From Sulfurovum indicum (GTDB lineage: Bacteria > Campylobacterota > Campylobacteria > Campylobacterales > Sulfurovaceae), in NCBI RefSeq assembly GCF_014931715.1, contig NZ_CP063164.1:310001-374000 (forward strand): 64,000 nucleotides of DNA, written 5' to 3'. The position numbers and the translations under genes were made by a program. The first letter of the stretch is position 1, and the number at the start of each line of letters is the position of its first letter. The notes below the pieces were generated by a model that saw only the letters and a list, made by a program, of their open reading frames with translations, ran no database searches and was not told the origin of the DNA. This document shows, in pieces, positions 7,782 through 17,066 of this stretch.

Positions 7782-9071
7782 ATGTCTTTGGAGAGACCGA
7801 AACTTTTTGAAACCCGAAAAAGTTTTTTTCTCTTCATAGGTTTCCTCTTTCTGTTGCTTCTATCCCGCCTTTGGTTTGAGTACAGAGTGTACCAGGATTT
7901 TGTTTCCAAACCTTTCTACTATCTCCATGCCAATGTTCTTTCTGCCTATACAAAACACAAAGGACGTCACTCTTATCAGGTTCTGAAGCTTCGGGGTGAC
8001 GGGGGAATGGTTTTTTATACAACCACTCATAAACTGCAGGAGCTCTCCGGACGATATTTGCGACTTCAGTTGTTTCCAAATCAAAGTATCTCTTTTTGGG
8101 GTTTTCTGGGTACTTTTTATGTTAAAAGCCGTATCAAGGAGATAGCAGACTCCCCCAATACACTGAAACAAACACTCTATGAAAAAGTGGCTTCTCAGCA
8201 TGAAGATCCTATGTTGCAGGCTTTTTATAATGCAATCTTCTTTGCCGCTTCTGTACCTAAAGAGCTCAGAGAAAAGATCAGTATACTTGGGGTCAGCCAT
8301 CTTGTGGCTCTAAGCGGATTTCATCTGGGTATTTTATGGGGACTGGTCTACGGTCTTTTATTGTTTCTGTACAGGCCTTTGCAACAGCGCTATTTTCCCT
8401 ACCGCTTTTCTTTGATAGATATGGGATTGCTTACAGTTCTGATCCTTGGGTTATATGTCTGGTTTGTGGATGCGCCTCCCTCTTTGGTACGTTCTTATGC
8501 GATGCTGCTTACAGGGTGGAGTATGCTGCTGATGGGAATAGAACTACTAAGCTTTACTTTTTTGGCAACTGTTATTGCATTACTTTTGGTATTTTTCCCT
8601 TCTTTGCTTGTATCATGGGGCTTTTGGTTCTCTGTTGCAGGTGTTTTCTATATTTTCCTGCTTTTACATTATACAAAGCAGTGGAATAAGTGGGTGCTTA
8701 CACTGCTGGTGATCCCTGTAGGGATCTTCTTGTTAATGCTGCCGGTTGTACATGCTGTTTTCCCGGTAACCAGTACCTATCAGCTGCTGTCACCTTTGCT
8801 GTCACTGCTCTTTGTCCCTTTTTATCCTTTGGTTATGCTGCTGCATCTAGTCGGTATGGGAGATATATTTGACAGAGGATTACAATGGCTTTTTTCTTTG
8901 CCGCACAGTTCTGTCGAGCATATACTTTCTGTGTGGATGCTGGGTATTTATATGGTACTCTCCGTTGCCGCTGTATTTTACAAAAAACTCTTTTATATTC
9001 TTTTCGGATTATCAGTCGTTTATAGCATATACTTGTTCGCAGAGCCTCTGTACAGACCGATGACAATGTAG
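7782..9071 (+). CDS. comEC: ComEC/Rec2-type competence membrane protein (short form)
   Basis: A 429-residue polytopic membrane protein with the ComEC/Rec2 competence core. It has an N-terminal TM segment, a soluble OB-like stretch (about 50-120), then the LREKISILGVSHLVALSGFHLGIL motif (about 165-190) and a series of hydrophobic helices to the C-terminus. ComEC forms the inner-membrane channel for incoming single-stranded DNA. The C-terminal metallo-beta-lactamase-like domain of full-length ComEC (700-800 aa) is absent, as in other short campylobacterotal forms. The pseudopilins 5-6 kb upstream fit a competence role, though they are not in the same operon. Confidence 0.88.
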   Translation: MSLERPKLFETRKSFFLFIGFLFLLLLSRLWFEYRVYQDFVSKPFYYLHANVLSAYTKHKGRHSYQVLKLRGDGGMVFYTTTHKLQELSGRYLRLQLFPNQSISFWGFLGTFYVKSRIKEIADSPNTLKQTLYEKVASQHEDPMLQAFYNAIFFAASVPKELREKISILGVSHLVALSGFHLGILWGLVYGLLLFLYRPLQQRYFPYRFSLIDMGLLTVLILGLYVWFVDAPPSLVRSYAMLLTGWSMLLMGIELLSFTFLATVIALLLVFFPSLLVSWGFWFSVAGVFYIFLLLHYTKQWNKWVLTLLVIPVGIFLLMLPVVHAVFPVTSTYQLLSPLLSLLFVPFYPLVMLLHLVGMGDIFDRGLQWLFSLPHSSVEHILSVWMLGIYMVLSVAAVFYKKLFYILFGLSVVYSIYLFAEPLYRPMTM

Positions 9072-9098
9072 GAAAAGCAGATTTCTGAAAACAGCTGA

Positions 9099-9917
9099 TC
9101 AAATCTTTTCGATCTTTATACCTTTGTTCAGAAGATAGCAGAAACGCAATCCGTGGAGGAAGATCGCCCAGGAGATATAGATCCATAGAAAGAAGAAGAG
9201 AAGCGTACTGATACTTCCGTAAACGGAAGTATAGGTCTTGTTGTGAATGACATAGAAAACAAAAAGACTTTTTGAGATATACCAGACAAGCGAGGCAATA
9301 AATGAACTTGTCAGGGCTGCATGCTTTTTGATGTGTGTATTGGCAGAGAGTTGGTAGGCAATGTAAAAAGCGATCCAGATGATAAGATAGGGAAGAAAAT
9401 AGTAGATATGTATCATGCTGGTAATGCTTGTTCTGTCAAGGTAGCCCTGAATAAGGCTGGTAAGGTAGAAAGATGTTCCTGTCATTATCGGAATAAGAAT
9501 GATCAGGAGCAGATAGGTTTTGATAGTTTTGAGTATGCCTCGGCTTGGCAGCTCAAAGATATCATTGACAATATAATCATAACTTTTAAAGAACATGACC
9601 ACAGCGAATGTGATGTAAAAGACCCCGACCATTCCCAGTTTAGCGGAATTGGAGATAAAGGTATTGAGATGTTCCATAATCTCTCTGGATTGTGTCGGCA
9701 TAAGATTTTCAAAGATGAGTTGTTGGACCTTGTCATAGATCTCATCAAAAAGGGGAAGGGTAGTGAAGATATAAAGTACGATGACCAGTAGAGGAATAAT
9801 AGAGAATATGGTATTCCAGCTCAGACTGGAAGCATAATATCCCAGTCGGTCATCAAGCAGGTCCCTGAAGAAGTCCCGCAGAAAGATGTAATACTGTTTC
9901 AGGAGTGTACGCTTCAT
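9099..9917 (-). CDS. YihY/BrkB-family inner-membrane protein
   Basis: A 272-residue membrane protein of the YihY/virulence factor BrkB family (the family once misnamed RNase BN). The opening DDRLGYYASSLSWNTIFSIIPLLVIVLYI is typical, with about six TM helices in total, and the family-like SVYGSISTLLFFFLWIYISWAIFLHG near the C-terminus. The molecular role is not established; transport has been suggested for some members. Encoded convergently with comEC. Confidence 0.88.
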   Translation of the reverse strand: MKRTLLKQYYIFLRDFFRDLLDDRLGYYASSLSWNTIFSIIPLLVIVLYIFTTLPLFDEIYDKVQQLIFENLMPTQSREIMEHLNTFISNSAKLGMVGVFYITFAVVMFFKSYDYIVNDIFELPSRGILKTIKTYLLLIILIPIMTGTSFYLTSLIQGYLDRTSITSMIHIYYFLPYLIIWIAFYIAYQLSANTHIKKHAALTSSFIASLVWYISKSLFVFYVIHNKTYTSVYGSISTLLFFFLWIYISWAIFLHGLRFCYLLNKGIKIEKI

Positions 9918-9937
9918 AGATAAAAAGCTTCACTGTT

Positions 9938-10010
9938 TTGAGTGAAGCGTAAAGTATGAAGAGAACTTAGCTTTGGTATGCTTTTTTTACAAAGTTTTTG
10001 TTGCATCAAT
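9938..10010. repeat. Degenerate heptad element between yihY and glcD
   Basis: GAGTGAAGCGTAAAGTATG-like 7-bp periodic sequence, then GGTATGCTTT at 9975-9984 and an imperfect CTTT...AAAG palindrome with a T-run. It resembles the composite elements near priA, ispG and dnaB but is more decayed. Confidence 0.5.
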
Positions 10011-10048
10011 GTTGGCATAATGCAGTTTCCTGTTACCATTCCTGCTTC

Positions 10049-11431
10049 CTAAAGCCCCATCTTCCCCGGATTGAGGATGCCGTTCGGATCGAAGGCGTTT
10101 TTGATGTCTTTAAAGAGCTGCAGTTCGGCATCGTTGAATGCAATGTGCATAAATGGTGCTTTGCTGGTACCGATACCGTGTTCTCCACTGAGTGTACCGC
10201 CCATTTCAACCACCAGTTCAAAGATCTCTTCAATGGCCTTATGACCCTCTTCAAGCTGTTTTTCATCTGATCCGTCCACCATGACATTGACATGGATGTT
10301 CCCGTCTCCTGCATGACCGAAACAGGGGACTTTGAAACCGTATTTGTTCCCAATTTCATAGATGCGTCCCAGGGCTTCAGGCAGCATACTTCTTGGTACA
10401 GAGATATCTTCGTTGAGTTTTTTGCTTCCAAAGATCGTAATGGAGGGAGAAGCGTTCCGTCGGGCATACCAGAGTTTCTCTCTCTCCTCATCTGTATGTG
10501 CCACAACAAAGTTCTGTGCACCGTTCTCGTTAAAGGACTTCTCAAGTATGTCAAGCTGAAAATCCACCTCTTCGGAAACATTTCCATCGACATCACCGAT
10601 AAGCAGTGCTCCGGCATCTTCAGGAAGCTCCACCCCCAGTTTCTCTTTGAGTGCCTGAACGACAAGAGAGTCCATGAATTCCATAGCAACAGGGTTTGCC
10701 CCCCCCGCAAGTGATTTGAAGACAGCATTCATGGCATTTTCAACAGAGGGGAAGACACCCATATAGGCTTTTCTGAATTTTGGCTTTGGAAGCAGTTTGA
10801 CTGTGATTTCGGTAATAACTGCCAACGTACCCTCTGAAGCGATGAGGATACCCGCAATGTTATAGCCTGCAACATCTTTGATAGTACGTTTCCCTGCCCG
10901 TATGATATCACCGTTTGCACGGACGGCACGCAGTGCCATAACATAGTCTTTTGTGATACCGTATTTGGCAGCGCGCATCCCTCCGGCATTTTCACTGACA
11001 TTTCCTCCGATAGTGGAGTACTCTTCACTTGCAGGATCAGGCGGATAGAAAAGGCCTACCTCTTCAACAGCGCGCTGAAGATCCATATTGATGACACCAG
11101 GCTGTACAACAGCAACCATGTTTTCCATATCGATCTCAAGGATCTTGTTCATATGTTTTTCCATGGCAAGTGTGATCCCGCCATTGGTAGGGAGTGCTCC
11201 GCCGGTAAAACCGCTTCCTGCACCCCTTGGTGTGATAACGATACCATGGTGGTTACAGTAGACAAGTATGCGGCTGACGTCCTCTTCATTGCGAGGGAAA
11301 ACTACGGCATCAGGTTCAAACCGGGTACGTGTTGCATCGTAGGAGTATGCGATCATATGCGCTTTGTCACTGTAAACATTTTCGTCACCCACAAGGTCTT
11401 TCAGTGCTTTAATATGTTTTGGATCTATCAT
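10049..11431 (-). CDS. glcD: FAD-linked oxidase, glycolate oxidase subunit GlcD-like
   Basis: A 460-residue FAD-binding oxidoreductase of the GlcD/D-lactate dehydrogenase group. The PCMH-type FAD domain is in the N-terminal half, with VITPRGAGSGFTGGALP, PPDPASEEYSTIGGNVSENAGG and the GYN segment. The C-terminal FAD-oxidase domain has FGHAGDGNIHVN and GGTLSGEHGIGTSKAPF. It would oxidise a 2-hydroxy acid such as glycolate or D-lactate and pass electrons to an Fe-S partner. A GlcF-like two-cluster protein is encoded 29 kb away at 40000-41325, not adjacent. Its ATG overlaps the stop of the upstream PgbA-N gene. Confidence 0.9.
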   Translation of the reverse strand: MIDPKHIKALKDLVGDENVYSDKAHMIAYSYDATRTRFEPDAVVFPRNEEDVSRILVYCNHHGIVITPRGAGSGFTGGALPTNGGITLAMEKHMNKILEIDMENMVAVVQPGVINMDLQRAVEEVGLFYPPDPASEEYSTIGGNVSENAGGMRAAKYGITKDYVMALRAVRANGDIIRAGKRTIKDVAGYNIAGILIASEGTLAVITEITVKLLPKPKFRKAYMGVFPSVENAMNAVFKSLAGGANPVAMEFMDSLVVQALKEKLGVELPEDAGALLIGDVDGNVSEEVDFQLDILEKSFNENGAQNFVVAHTDEEREKLWYARRNASPSITIFGSKKLNEDISVPRSMLPEALGRIYEIGNKYGFKVPCFGHAGDGNIHVNVMVDGSDEKQLEEGHKAIEEIFELVVEMGGTLSGEHGIGTSKAPFMHIAFNDAELQLFKDIKNAFDPNGILNPGKMGL

Positions 11432-12114
11432 CAGAACTGCTCCATTACTTGATAGTAGTTCCCCTGACCGCTTTTTGAGAACCAGCCGGTTTTAATCTCG
11501 TCAAAGCGCATAAAGAACGGAAACTGTGCTTTTTGGGGTGTATTATTGATATTTTTCCGGGAAACAGTTTGTCCGGAGATAGGATCGAACAGGACTGCAC
11601 TGTCACGTTTGATGATATAGATAAGCCCCGCCTGGTACTCTTTTGCAAATTTTGCAAGGTTTTCCTTTGTCGGGAAAGCATCTCCCTCCTGTGAAAGGAA
11701 AAGTGCAAAAAGATCTGGATGGATCCATTTTTTATGTGTCTCTTTTGTGACCCTTGCATAGGTGTCGGCATCGGGTGCCAAAAGCAGCACATTGTCATAA
11801 AGATATCCTCCGATCACTTTGTCTCCACTGAAAATCTGCGTTTTGATGGTCGGCAGCTCTTCATGATGGATGATCTCCTTTGCGACGAGTTTGCCGTTCC
11901 CGTCGGAAGAGACTTGAACAATATACCCGGTAATGGCTTCCAGGTCGTTACCGTAATTGTGTATGACGACCCCGCTCATCCCGTTGACAGGGAAAGGTTT
12001 GCTGAGTTTGATATCCGTACCGTTTGAGGTTGAAACGGAAGTGTGTACTGTAGGAGGAAAAAAACCTGCAAAAAGCGGTAGTGCTGAAAGTACGAAGAGT
12101 GCGATTTTACGCAT
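11431..12114 (-). CDS. Exported protein similar to the N-terminus of plasminogen-binding protein PgbA
   Basis: A 227-residue protein with a cleavable signal peptide (MRKIALFVLSALPLFAGFF). The body, for example NGMSGVVIHNYGNDLEAITGYIVQV and YLYDNVLLLAPDADTYARVTK, resembles the N-terminal domain of Helicobacter pylori PgbA. The long Lys-rich coiled-coil C-terminus that gives H. pylori PgbA its plasminogen binding is missing, so that activity should not be assumed. A periplasmic or surface location is likely. First gene of a two-gene unit with glcD. Confidence 0.7.
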   Translation of the reverse strand: MRKIALFVLSALPLFAGFFPPTVHTSVSTSNGTDIKLSKPFPVNGMSGVVIHNYGNDLEAITGYIVQVSSDGNGKLVAKEIIHHEELPTIKTQIFSGDKVIGGYLYDNVLLLAPDADTYARVTKETHKKWIHPDLFALFLSQEGDAFPTKENLAKFAKEYQAGLIYIIKRDSAVLFDPISGQTVSRKNINNTPQKAQFPFFMRFDEIKTGWFSKSGQGNYYQVMEQF

Positions 12115-12214
12115 AGCGATCCTTTAATGGTTTAGTAATCACTGATTATACAGCCAAAAGATTAAAAATCCAATGAGAGGCTCTTTTGTCGTAATCGTAT
12201 TAATCTAATTCGGC

Positions 12215-12220
12215 TATAAT
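12215..12220 (+). promoter_or_regulatory. Candidate -10 element for the M23 peptidase operon
   Basis: A perfect TATAAT, preceded by GGC, 37 bp before the ATG at 12257 in the 142-bp divergent gap. A GGGGGAG purine stretch at about 12236-12242 lies between it and the start. The operon downstream runs through Nudix, response regulator and histidine kinase genes without a gap. Confidence 0.5.
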
Positions 12221-12256
12221 TATGGCTATTTAATCGGGGGAGTTGGTACAATACGT

Positions 12257-13537
12257 ATGAGAATCTTCATTTTAAGTCTGCTGTTTATCACATTGACATT
12301 CGGTATGAAAGTGAACTATCATGAATGGGAGAAAGGCAAGACATTTTCAGACTATCTGGATGATCGGAATATCTCCAAAGGACTGCTCCAGTCAATTTCG
12401 GAAGAGGATAAGAAATTCCTTCTTGAAATACGTACCGACTATAAATATTATGAACTTATAAATGAGAACGGTGCCCTGGAACAGGCACTTATCCCTATCA
12501 GTGAAGAGATGCAGATACATCTTTTCAAAAAGCATGACGAGAGTTATGGTTTTGATATTATCCCTGTTGTTTATCGTAATCAGGAGTATTTTGCCAGGAT
12601 AGAGATCACTTCAAATCCTTACAGTGATACACTGAAGGCTACCAACTATCCAAAGGTTGCGAAACGTCTTGCCATGGCACTTGACGGTGTGATCGATACC
12701 AGAAAACTTCATAAAGGCGATGAAGTAGCTTTTATCTATACACAGAAAACCCGTCTCGGTGAGTTGTATGCCATGCCGAAGATAAAGATGGCCAAAGTAG
12801 ATATGGGCAGGAAAGAGCAGTTTATCTATGTGGATGAGGAGGGGTACGGTTACAAAGAGGTAGGAGAGAAAGTTGCCTATACGGTAACCGGGAAGAGAAA
12901 AGTGGTCTATACCAGACGGGTAAAAGCGGGAAAGGGAAGCCGCTTCGGCATGCCTCTGCGTCACGCAAGGATCACTTCAAGTTTTGCCTATAGAAGGTGG
13001 CATCCGATTCTGAAACGGTACAGACCGCATCATGGAACTGACTTTGGTGCAAGGCGAGGTACACCGATATTGGCAGTCAATAAAGGGAAAGTGACTTTTG
13101 CCGGATGGATGGGAGGTTACGGGAAAGTAGTCAAGATCAAGCATTCCGGCGGTTATGTCTCACTGTATGCGCATCAAAGCCGCCTCAGGGTTAAACGCGG
13201 ACAGTATGTTAAAAAAGGACAGATCATCGGTTATGTAGGCAATACAGGAAGAAGTACCGGTCCCCATCTGCATTTTGGCCTTATGAAGAACGGCCGATGG
13301 ATCAACCCGATGAAAGTATTACGTAAGAAATCAATTGGTGGATCGACCCTGAAAAAAGTAACTAAATATGAAGATGTGAAAACCACCAAGTATAAAAAAG
13401 TGGAGATCCCCGGAGCTGAAGAGAACAGGAAAAAGCTTGAGGCTTACCTGTTGAACGAGATACCATCCTATATTTGGGGTGAAGAACGTTTCAAAGGAAA
13501 ACTGCAGGATGAGGAGATACTTGAAGATGAAGAGTAA
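12257..13537 (+). CDS. M23-family peptidoglycan metallopeptidase, Csd3/Pgp3-like
   Basis: A 426-residue exported peptidase with a short signal (MRIFILSLLFITLTFG). The LytM domain holds the zinc motifs HHGTDFGARRGTPI and HLHFG, with HQS between them. The long N-terminal region (about 20-240) corresponds to the inhibitory/substrate-positioning domains of Csd3 (HdpA) of H. pylori and Pgp3 of Campylobacter, which act as DD-endo/carboxypeptidases that shape the cell. The C-terminal tail is charged. Its end overlaps the Nudix gene start by 11 bp (ATGAAGAGTAA). Confidence 0.88.
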   Translation: MRIFILSLLFITLTFGMKVNYHEWEKGKTFSDYLDDRNISKGLLQSISEEDKKFLLEIRTDYKYYELINENGALEQALIPISEEMQIHLFKKHDESYGFDIIPVVYRNQEYFARIEITSNPYSDTLKATNYPKVAKRLAMALDGVIDTRKLHKGDEVAFIYTQKTRLGELYAMPKIKMAKVDMGRKEQFIYVDEEGYGYKEVGEKVAYTVTGKRKVVYTRRVKAGKGSRFGMPLRHARITSSFAYRRWHPILKRYRPHHGTDFGARRGTPILAVNKGKVTFAGWMGGYGKVVKIKHSGGYVSLYAHQSRLRVKRGQYVKKGQIIGYVGNTGRSTGPHLHFGLMKNGRWINPMKVLRKKSIGGSTLKKVTKYEDVKTTKYKKVEIPGAEENRKKLEAYLLNEIPSYIWGEERFKGKLQDEEILEDEE

Positions 13538-14111
13538 GATCACAGACTTTAAACTTGAACCGCTGACTGATCCAAGTTTTGTCCAGACATCATTGGCCAG
13601 ATACGAACAGGAGGGAACAACCAAAACCTGGGAGATCGTCAAAGCACACGACAGTGTAGCGATCTTACTGTACCATACAGAAAAAAATGTGTTTATTTTG
13701 GTAAAACAGTTCCGGCCGGCAGTCTATCTGAACAACCAAAACGGAGAGACGGTCGAGCTTTGTGCCGGTATTGTGGACAAGGATCTCCCTCTGGTTCAAA
13801 TAGCGGTTGAAGAGATTGAAGAGGAGTGCGGATACAGTGTGCCTCTGGATGCTATTGAGCGTGTGACTCTCTTTTATACTTCTGTAGGATTTGCCGGAAG
13901 CAAACAGACACTTTACTATGCGGAAGTAGATGAGAAAATGAAGGTGTCAGAGGGAGGAGGTGTTGAGGGGGAAGAGATTGAAGTGGTAGAACTTCCGGTA
14001 GAGCGGATGGATGATTTTATTTTTGATGAAAGTATTGCCAAAACACCGGGTTTGATGTTTGCATTTATGTGGTGGCGTCAAAGGAGAAAAAGTGAAGATT
14101 TTACTACTTGA
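13527..14111 (+). CDS. Nudix hydrolase (nucleotide-sugar/ADP-ribose pyrophosphatase type)
   Basis: A 194-residue Nudix protein starting at ATG 13527 inside the end of the M23 gene, with GAGGAGA at 13511-13517 as ribosome-binding site. The Nudix box is recognisable but divergent: ELCAGIVDKDLPLVQIAVEEIEEECGY keeps the EEECG metal-binding end, while the usual Arg of REXXEE is Glu. The domain layout resembles UDP-sugar or GDP-mannose pyrophosphatases. The exact substrate cannot be assigned. The response-regulator gene begins within its 3' end. Confidence 0.82.
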   Translation: MKSKITDFKLEPLTDPSFVQTSLARYEQEGTTKTWEIVKAHDSVAILLYHTEKNVFILVKQFRPAVYLNNQNGETVELCAGIVDKDLPLVQIAVEEIEEECGYSVPLDAIERVTLFYTSVGFAGSKQTLYYAEVDEKMKVSEGGGVEGEEIEVVELPVERMDDFIFDESIAKTPGLMFAFMWWRQRRKSEDFTT

Positions 14112-14724
14112 AGATGACCATATTCTCTGTGAAAGTCTTATGGAGTATTTGGAACTTGAGGGGCATAGTGTAGACAGAGCACATCGTGGGGAAGAAGTAT
14201 TTGATCTTACATTCGAACATAAGTATGACCTTTATATTTTAGATATAAATGTTCCTGACGTCAATGGGTTTGATATTTTGAAAGAATTAAAAGAATCCGG
14301 AGATGACACACCGGCTATTTACATCACTGCTCTGACCGATACAAGTTCAATATCCAAAGGTTTCAATTTGGGAGCGGAAGATTATATTAAAAAGCCTTTT
14401 GATCCGGAAGAACTTGTAATACGGATCAAAAGATACTATCTCAATAAAGATCAAAAGATTGTTTATGGGAATCTAACCTATGATCCAAACAGCAGACTTG
14501 TGCAAAAAGATGGTAAGACAGTTGGGCTTGGAGAAATACAGTTAAAGCTGTTTCATACCCTGATAACACGGCAGAACAAGATTGTGGACAGTAATGAGTT
14601 GATGGAGTTTCTTGAGCAGCCTAATACAAATGCACTGAGAGTCAATCTTGCAAAGCTTAAAAATAAACTGGGAATAGAGATAAAAAATATCAGAGGGCAG
14701 GGGTATATGATTGAAAAAACATGA
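14092..14724 (+). CDS. OmpR-family response regulator
   Basis: A 210-residue regulator with a receiver domain (KILLLEDDHILCESL; phosphoacceptor Asp in DLYILDINVPD; Lys in YIKKPFDPEEL) and a C-terminal winged-helix DNA-binding domain ending NIRGQGYMIEK. The start is GTG 14092, with AAGGAG at 14081-14086. It overlaps the Nudix gene upstream and the kinase gene downstream by 14 bp, so the pair is co-translated. Targets are not known. The two envelope-protein genes that follow are natural candidates (inference). Confidence 0.92.
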   Translation: MKILLLEDDHILCESLMEYLELEGHSVDRAHRGEEVFDLTFEHKYDLYILDINVPDVNGFDILKELKESGDDTPAIYITALTDTSSISKGFNLGAEDYIKKPFDPEELVIRIKRYYLNKDQKIVYGNLTYDPNSRLVQKDGKTVGLGEIQLKLFHTLITRQNKIVDSNELMEFLEQPNTNALRVNLAKLKNKLGIEIKNIRGQGYMIEKT

Positions 14725-15760
14725 ACGAGAGTCTCTGCTCAAGAACTTTTTTCCCTTCTTTGTACTTTTGGAGATCTTGATCGCTATTATTTTTCTGCAA
14801 CAGTTCAATAGTGAAAAAAGAACGCTGGATGAGAAGTTGCTGACCCAGATGAAGCTTTGCAGTTATACGATGAAATGTGATGGTTTTGATTTGGACTTTG
14901 TTCCATCTTCAAAAAAAATAGAAACAAATACATTGTATAAAGAGCATGGTATTTACAGTTATTTTTCAGTCCCTACAGCAGATGATTTTTTAATGAAAGT
15001 AATTCTCCCCTCGAAAAGCTATGAAGAAAAGATATATCTAGTGAAACGAAGCTTGATTATGGATATGCTCATTTTTTCTATTTTCATTATAGTGATTGCC
15101 TTGCTCTTCTCTTTCTATGCACTTAAACCGCTTAGAAAAGCACTAAACCTGAATGAAGAGTTTGTTAAGGATATTCTGCATGATTTTAATACGCCTATCT
15201 CATCAATGATAATCAATTTTAAACTTTTAAAAAAAGAGATAGGCGGAAACAAAAAGATCAGTAGGCTTGAAAACAATGTTGAAACCATACTGACACTACA
15301 AAAAAACCTACAAACTTTTTTAAAAGGGATAGATACGCAAAAAGAACGGTTTGATTTGGTAGATCTATTGCAAAAGAGGATCCTTTATTTCAATGAACTT
15401 TATCCGGATATCGTATATACCATAGAGATGGAGAATGTCTCTTTACATACCAGTAAAGATGCTTTTACGAGGATCATTGACAATATCTTAAGTAATGCAG
15501 GAAAATATAATGTTGCAAACGGAACAGTCTGTATTTTTTTGGAGGAAGAGAGACTGGTGATAGAAGATAGCGGAATAGGTATCAAATATCCTTCAAAAAT
15601 ATTTCAAAGATTTTATAAAGAGCAGGATAGAGGTATAGGTATAGGCATGCACATTGTTAAAAAGTTATGTGATGAGCTCTCTATAGGGATCAAAATAGAA
15701 AGTAAAGAGAGAAAAGGTACAAAAGTTATACTGGACCTTTCCGAGGTAATAGACAAGTAA
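14711..15760 (+). CDS. Membrane sensor histidine kinase
   Basis: A 349-residue kinase with two TM helices (about 11-30 and 117-142) enclosing a small periplasmic domain with two cysteines (CSYTMKC). The H-box is HDFNTPISSM, a variant of HELRTP. The N-box is DNILSNAGKYN, and the G boxes are IEDSGIGI and GIGIGMHIVKKL. The start is TTG 14711, overlapping the regulator gene. The periplasmic signal is unknown; the cysteine pair could make it redox sensitive (inference). Confidence 0.9.
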   Translation: MKKHERESLLKNFFPFFVLLEILIAIIFLQQFNSEKRTLDEKLLTQMKLCSYTMKCDGFDLDFVPSSKKIETNTLYKEHGIYSYFSVPTADDFLMKVILPSKSYEEKIYLVKRSLIMDMLIFSIFIIVIALLFSFYALKPLRKALNLNEEFVKDILHDFNTPISSMIINFKLLKKEIGGNKKISRLENNVETILTLQKNLQTFLKGIDTQKERFDLVDLLQKRILYFNELYPDIVYTIEMENVSLHTSKDAFTRIIDNILSNAGKYNVANGTVCIFLEEERLVIEDSGIGIKYPSKIFQRFYKEQDRGIGIGMHIVKKLCDELSIGIKIESKERKGTKVILDLSEVIDK

Positions 15761-15812
15761 TAGTGTTTAACTATAATATGATATAATGCAATTTATTAGA
15801 GAGAAGGATGAA

Positions 15813-16157
15813 ATGAATATTATTAAAACGATTCTTTTGCTATCATTGTGCGTAAGTATGGCAGCTTCTGTAGATAATATCGATATTGCTGCACAGATCA
15901 AGCAACTCAAAAATGCCAATAAGTCTGAAAAATATATTATTATGAATAAAATAAAGATGCAAATTGCCAAACTTAACCGTGCACAAAGAGCCAAAGCGAT
16001 CTCCCAGCTGAGGGAAGTGATGTCCGGTTCAGAAAATACAATACAGATACCACAAGTGACTCTACCTACAATGACCAGTCCTATACAGAGTCTTCCTCAA
16101 ACACCTCCCGCAATAATGCCAGTACCCAACCTTCAGGTACCTAAAGGGGGAGAGTAG
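15813..16157 (+). CDS. Small exported protein of unknown function
   Basis: A 114-residue protein with a signal peptide (MNIIKTILLLSLCVSMAAS), a charged amphipathic helix (about 30-75: KQLKNANKSEKYIIMNKIK and QRAKAISQLREVM) and a Pro-rich tail (PQVTLP, LPQTPPAIMPVPNLQVP). I choose ATG 15813 because GAGAAGGA at 15801-15808 precedes it. I do not recognise the family. It lies 52 bp after the kinase gene and directly before a predicted barrel protein, so it may be a periplasmic partner. Confidence 0.65.
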   Translation: MNIIKTILLLSLCVSMAASVDNIDIAAQIKQLKNANKSEKYIIMNKIKMQIAKLNRAQRAKAISQLREVMSGSENTIQIPQVTLPTMTSPIQSLPQTPPAIMPVPNLQVPKGGE

Positions 16158-16162
16158 TCCCC

Positions 16163-16927
16163 ATGAGATTCTTCATTTTATTCTCTTTGCTTATAGTAAA
16201 TATGTTGGCGGCATCAATAGATAATGATATGGATGGGGTAGATAATGATATGGACCAGTGTCCAAACACACCTTTTTTTGAGCTGGTAGACAAAAGAGGC
16301 TGCAGCATACAAAAAATTCCTGTTAAAGAGGAGTACCATTTTGATATCATACTTGGCGGCGGCTATGTAGAGACCGGGAACGGTACAAGTGATACCCTGG
16401 TCTCTTTTATGGCCGACTATTATTATAAAAATTTTATAGTTACGCTTTTTACGCAGTCCTATTCACAGAATAATACTTATGCGGGCAATGATCTTTATCT
16501 GTATACCAACTACAAGCTAAAGATAGATGACTTTACAGTGAAAGTCGGACCAGGTATGGTATTGCCTATAGCTTCTGACAGTAATAACAAAACAGATTAT
16601 TTTTTCAATATAAACATGAACTATAAAATAGATAAATATGATATAAACCTCTATTACAAATATACATTCATGCATGATGATCTGACGCAGGATATAGATA
16701 CAAAAGCAATAAGTATGGGGTACTATCTGCTTGACACTACTTATATTAATCTTGCATATAGTAAAGAAAGATCTATTTATGAGACTATTGAAGATGTTGA
16801 AAATGTGACATTAATGCTGAACCAGGCTTTGGATAGAAACTGGTTTGCAAACCTAAGAGTTTCACATGGTCTTAGTGAGAGTGCAAGTGATCTTTCTGCT
16901 ATTGTCAGTCTCGGCTACTATTTTTAA
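16163..16927 (+). CDS. Predicted outer-membrane beta-barrel with thrombospondin type-3 repeat
   Basis: A 254-residue protein with a signal peptide (MRFFILFSLLIVNMLAAS), then a calcium-binding TSP3-like stretch with repeated D residues (DNDMDGVDNDMDQCPNTP) and a cysteine pair. The rest is alternating aromatic/polar strands (YYYKNFIVTLFTQSY, INLYYKYTFMHDD, ANLRVSHGLSES) ending in Phe (VSLGYYF), the usual end of an outer-membrane barrel. The function is unknown. It is 5 bp after the small exported protein and probably in the same operon as the two-component system. Confidence 0.65.
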   Translation: MRFFILFSLLIVNMLAASIDNDMDGVDNDMDQCPNTPFFELVDKRGCSIQKIPVKEEYHFDIILGGGYVETGNGTSDTLVSFMADYYYKNFIVTLFTQSYSQNNTYAGNDLYLYTNYKLKIDDFTVKVGPGMVLPIASDSNNKTDYFFNINMNYKIDKYDINLYYKYTFMHDDLTQDIDTKAISMGYYLLDTTYINLAYSKERSIYETIEDVENVTLMLNQALDRNWFANLRVSHGLSESASDLSAIVSLGYYF

Positions 16928-17009
16928 ACGGCATACATCTCCTCTTCCTGTAACAAAGTTTTATTAAAGAGTACAAATATACTATTTATTATAAAAGTAA
17001 TAACCTGAG

Positions 17010-17058
17010 GTAATTCTCAGGTAATACTTCTTTGCCATAATTTGAGTATCAAACTCAA
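17010..17058 (+). promoter_or_regulatory. Two hairpins in the leader of the lipoprotein gene
   Basis: CCTGAG-GTAATT-CTCAGG (about 17013-17030) and TTTGAGT-ATCAA-ACTCAAA (about 17040-17058) lie just before the AAGGATGG ribosome-binding site of the gene at 17067. Neither is followed by a T-run, so they are not classic terminators; they could affect message stability or translation. Confidence 0.4.
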
Positions 17059-17066
17059 AGGATGGA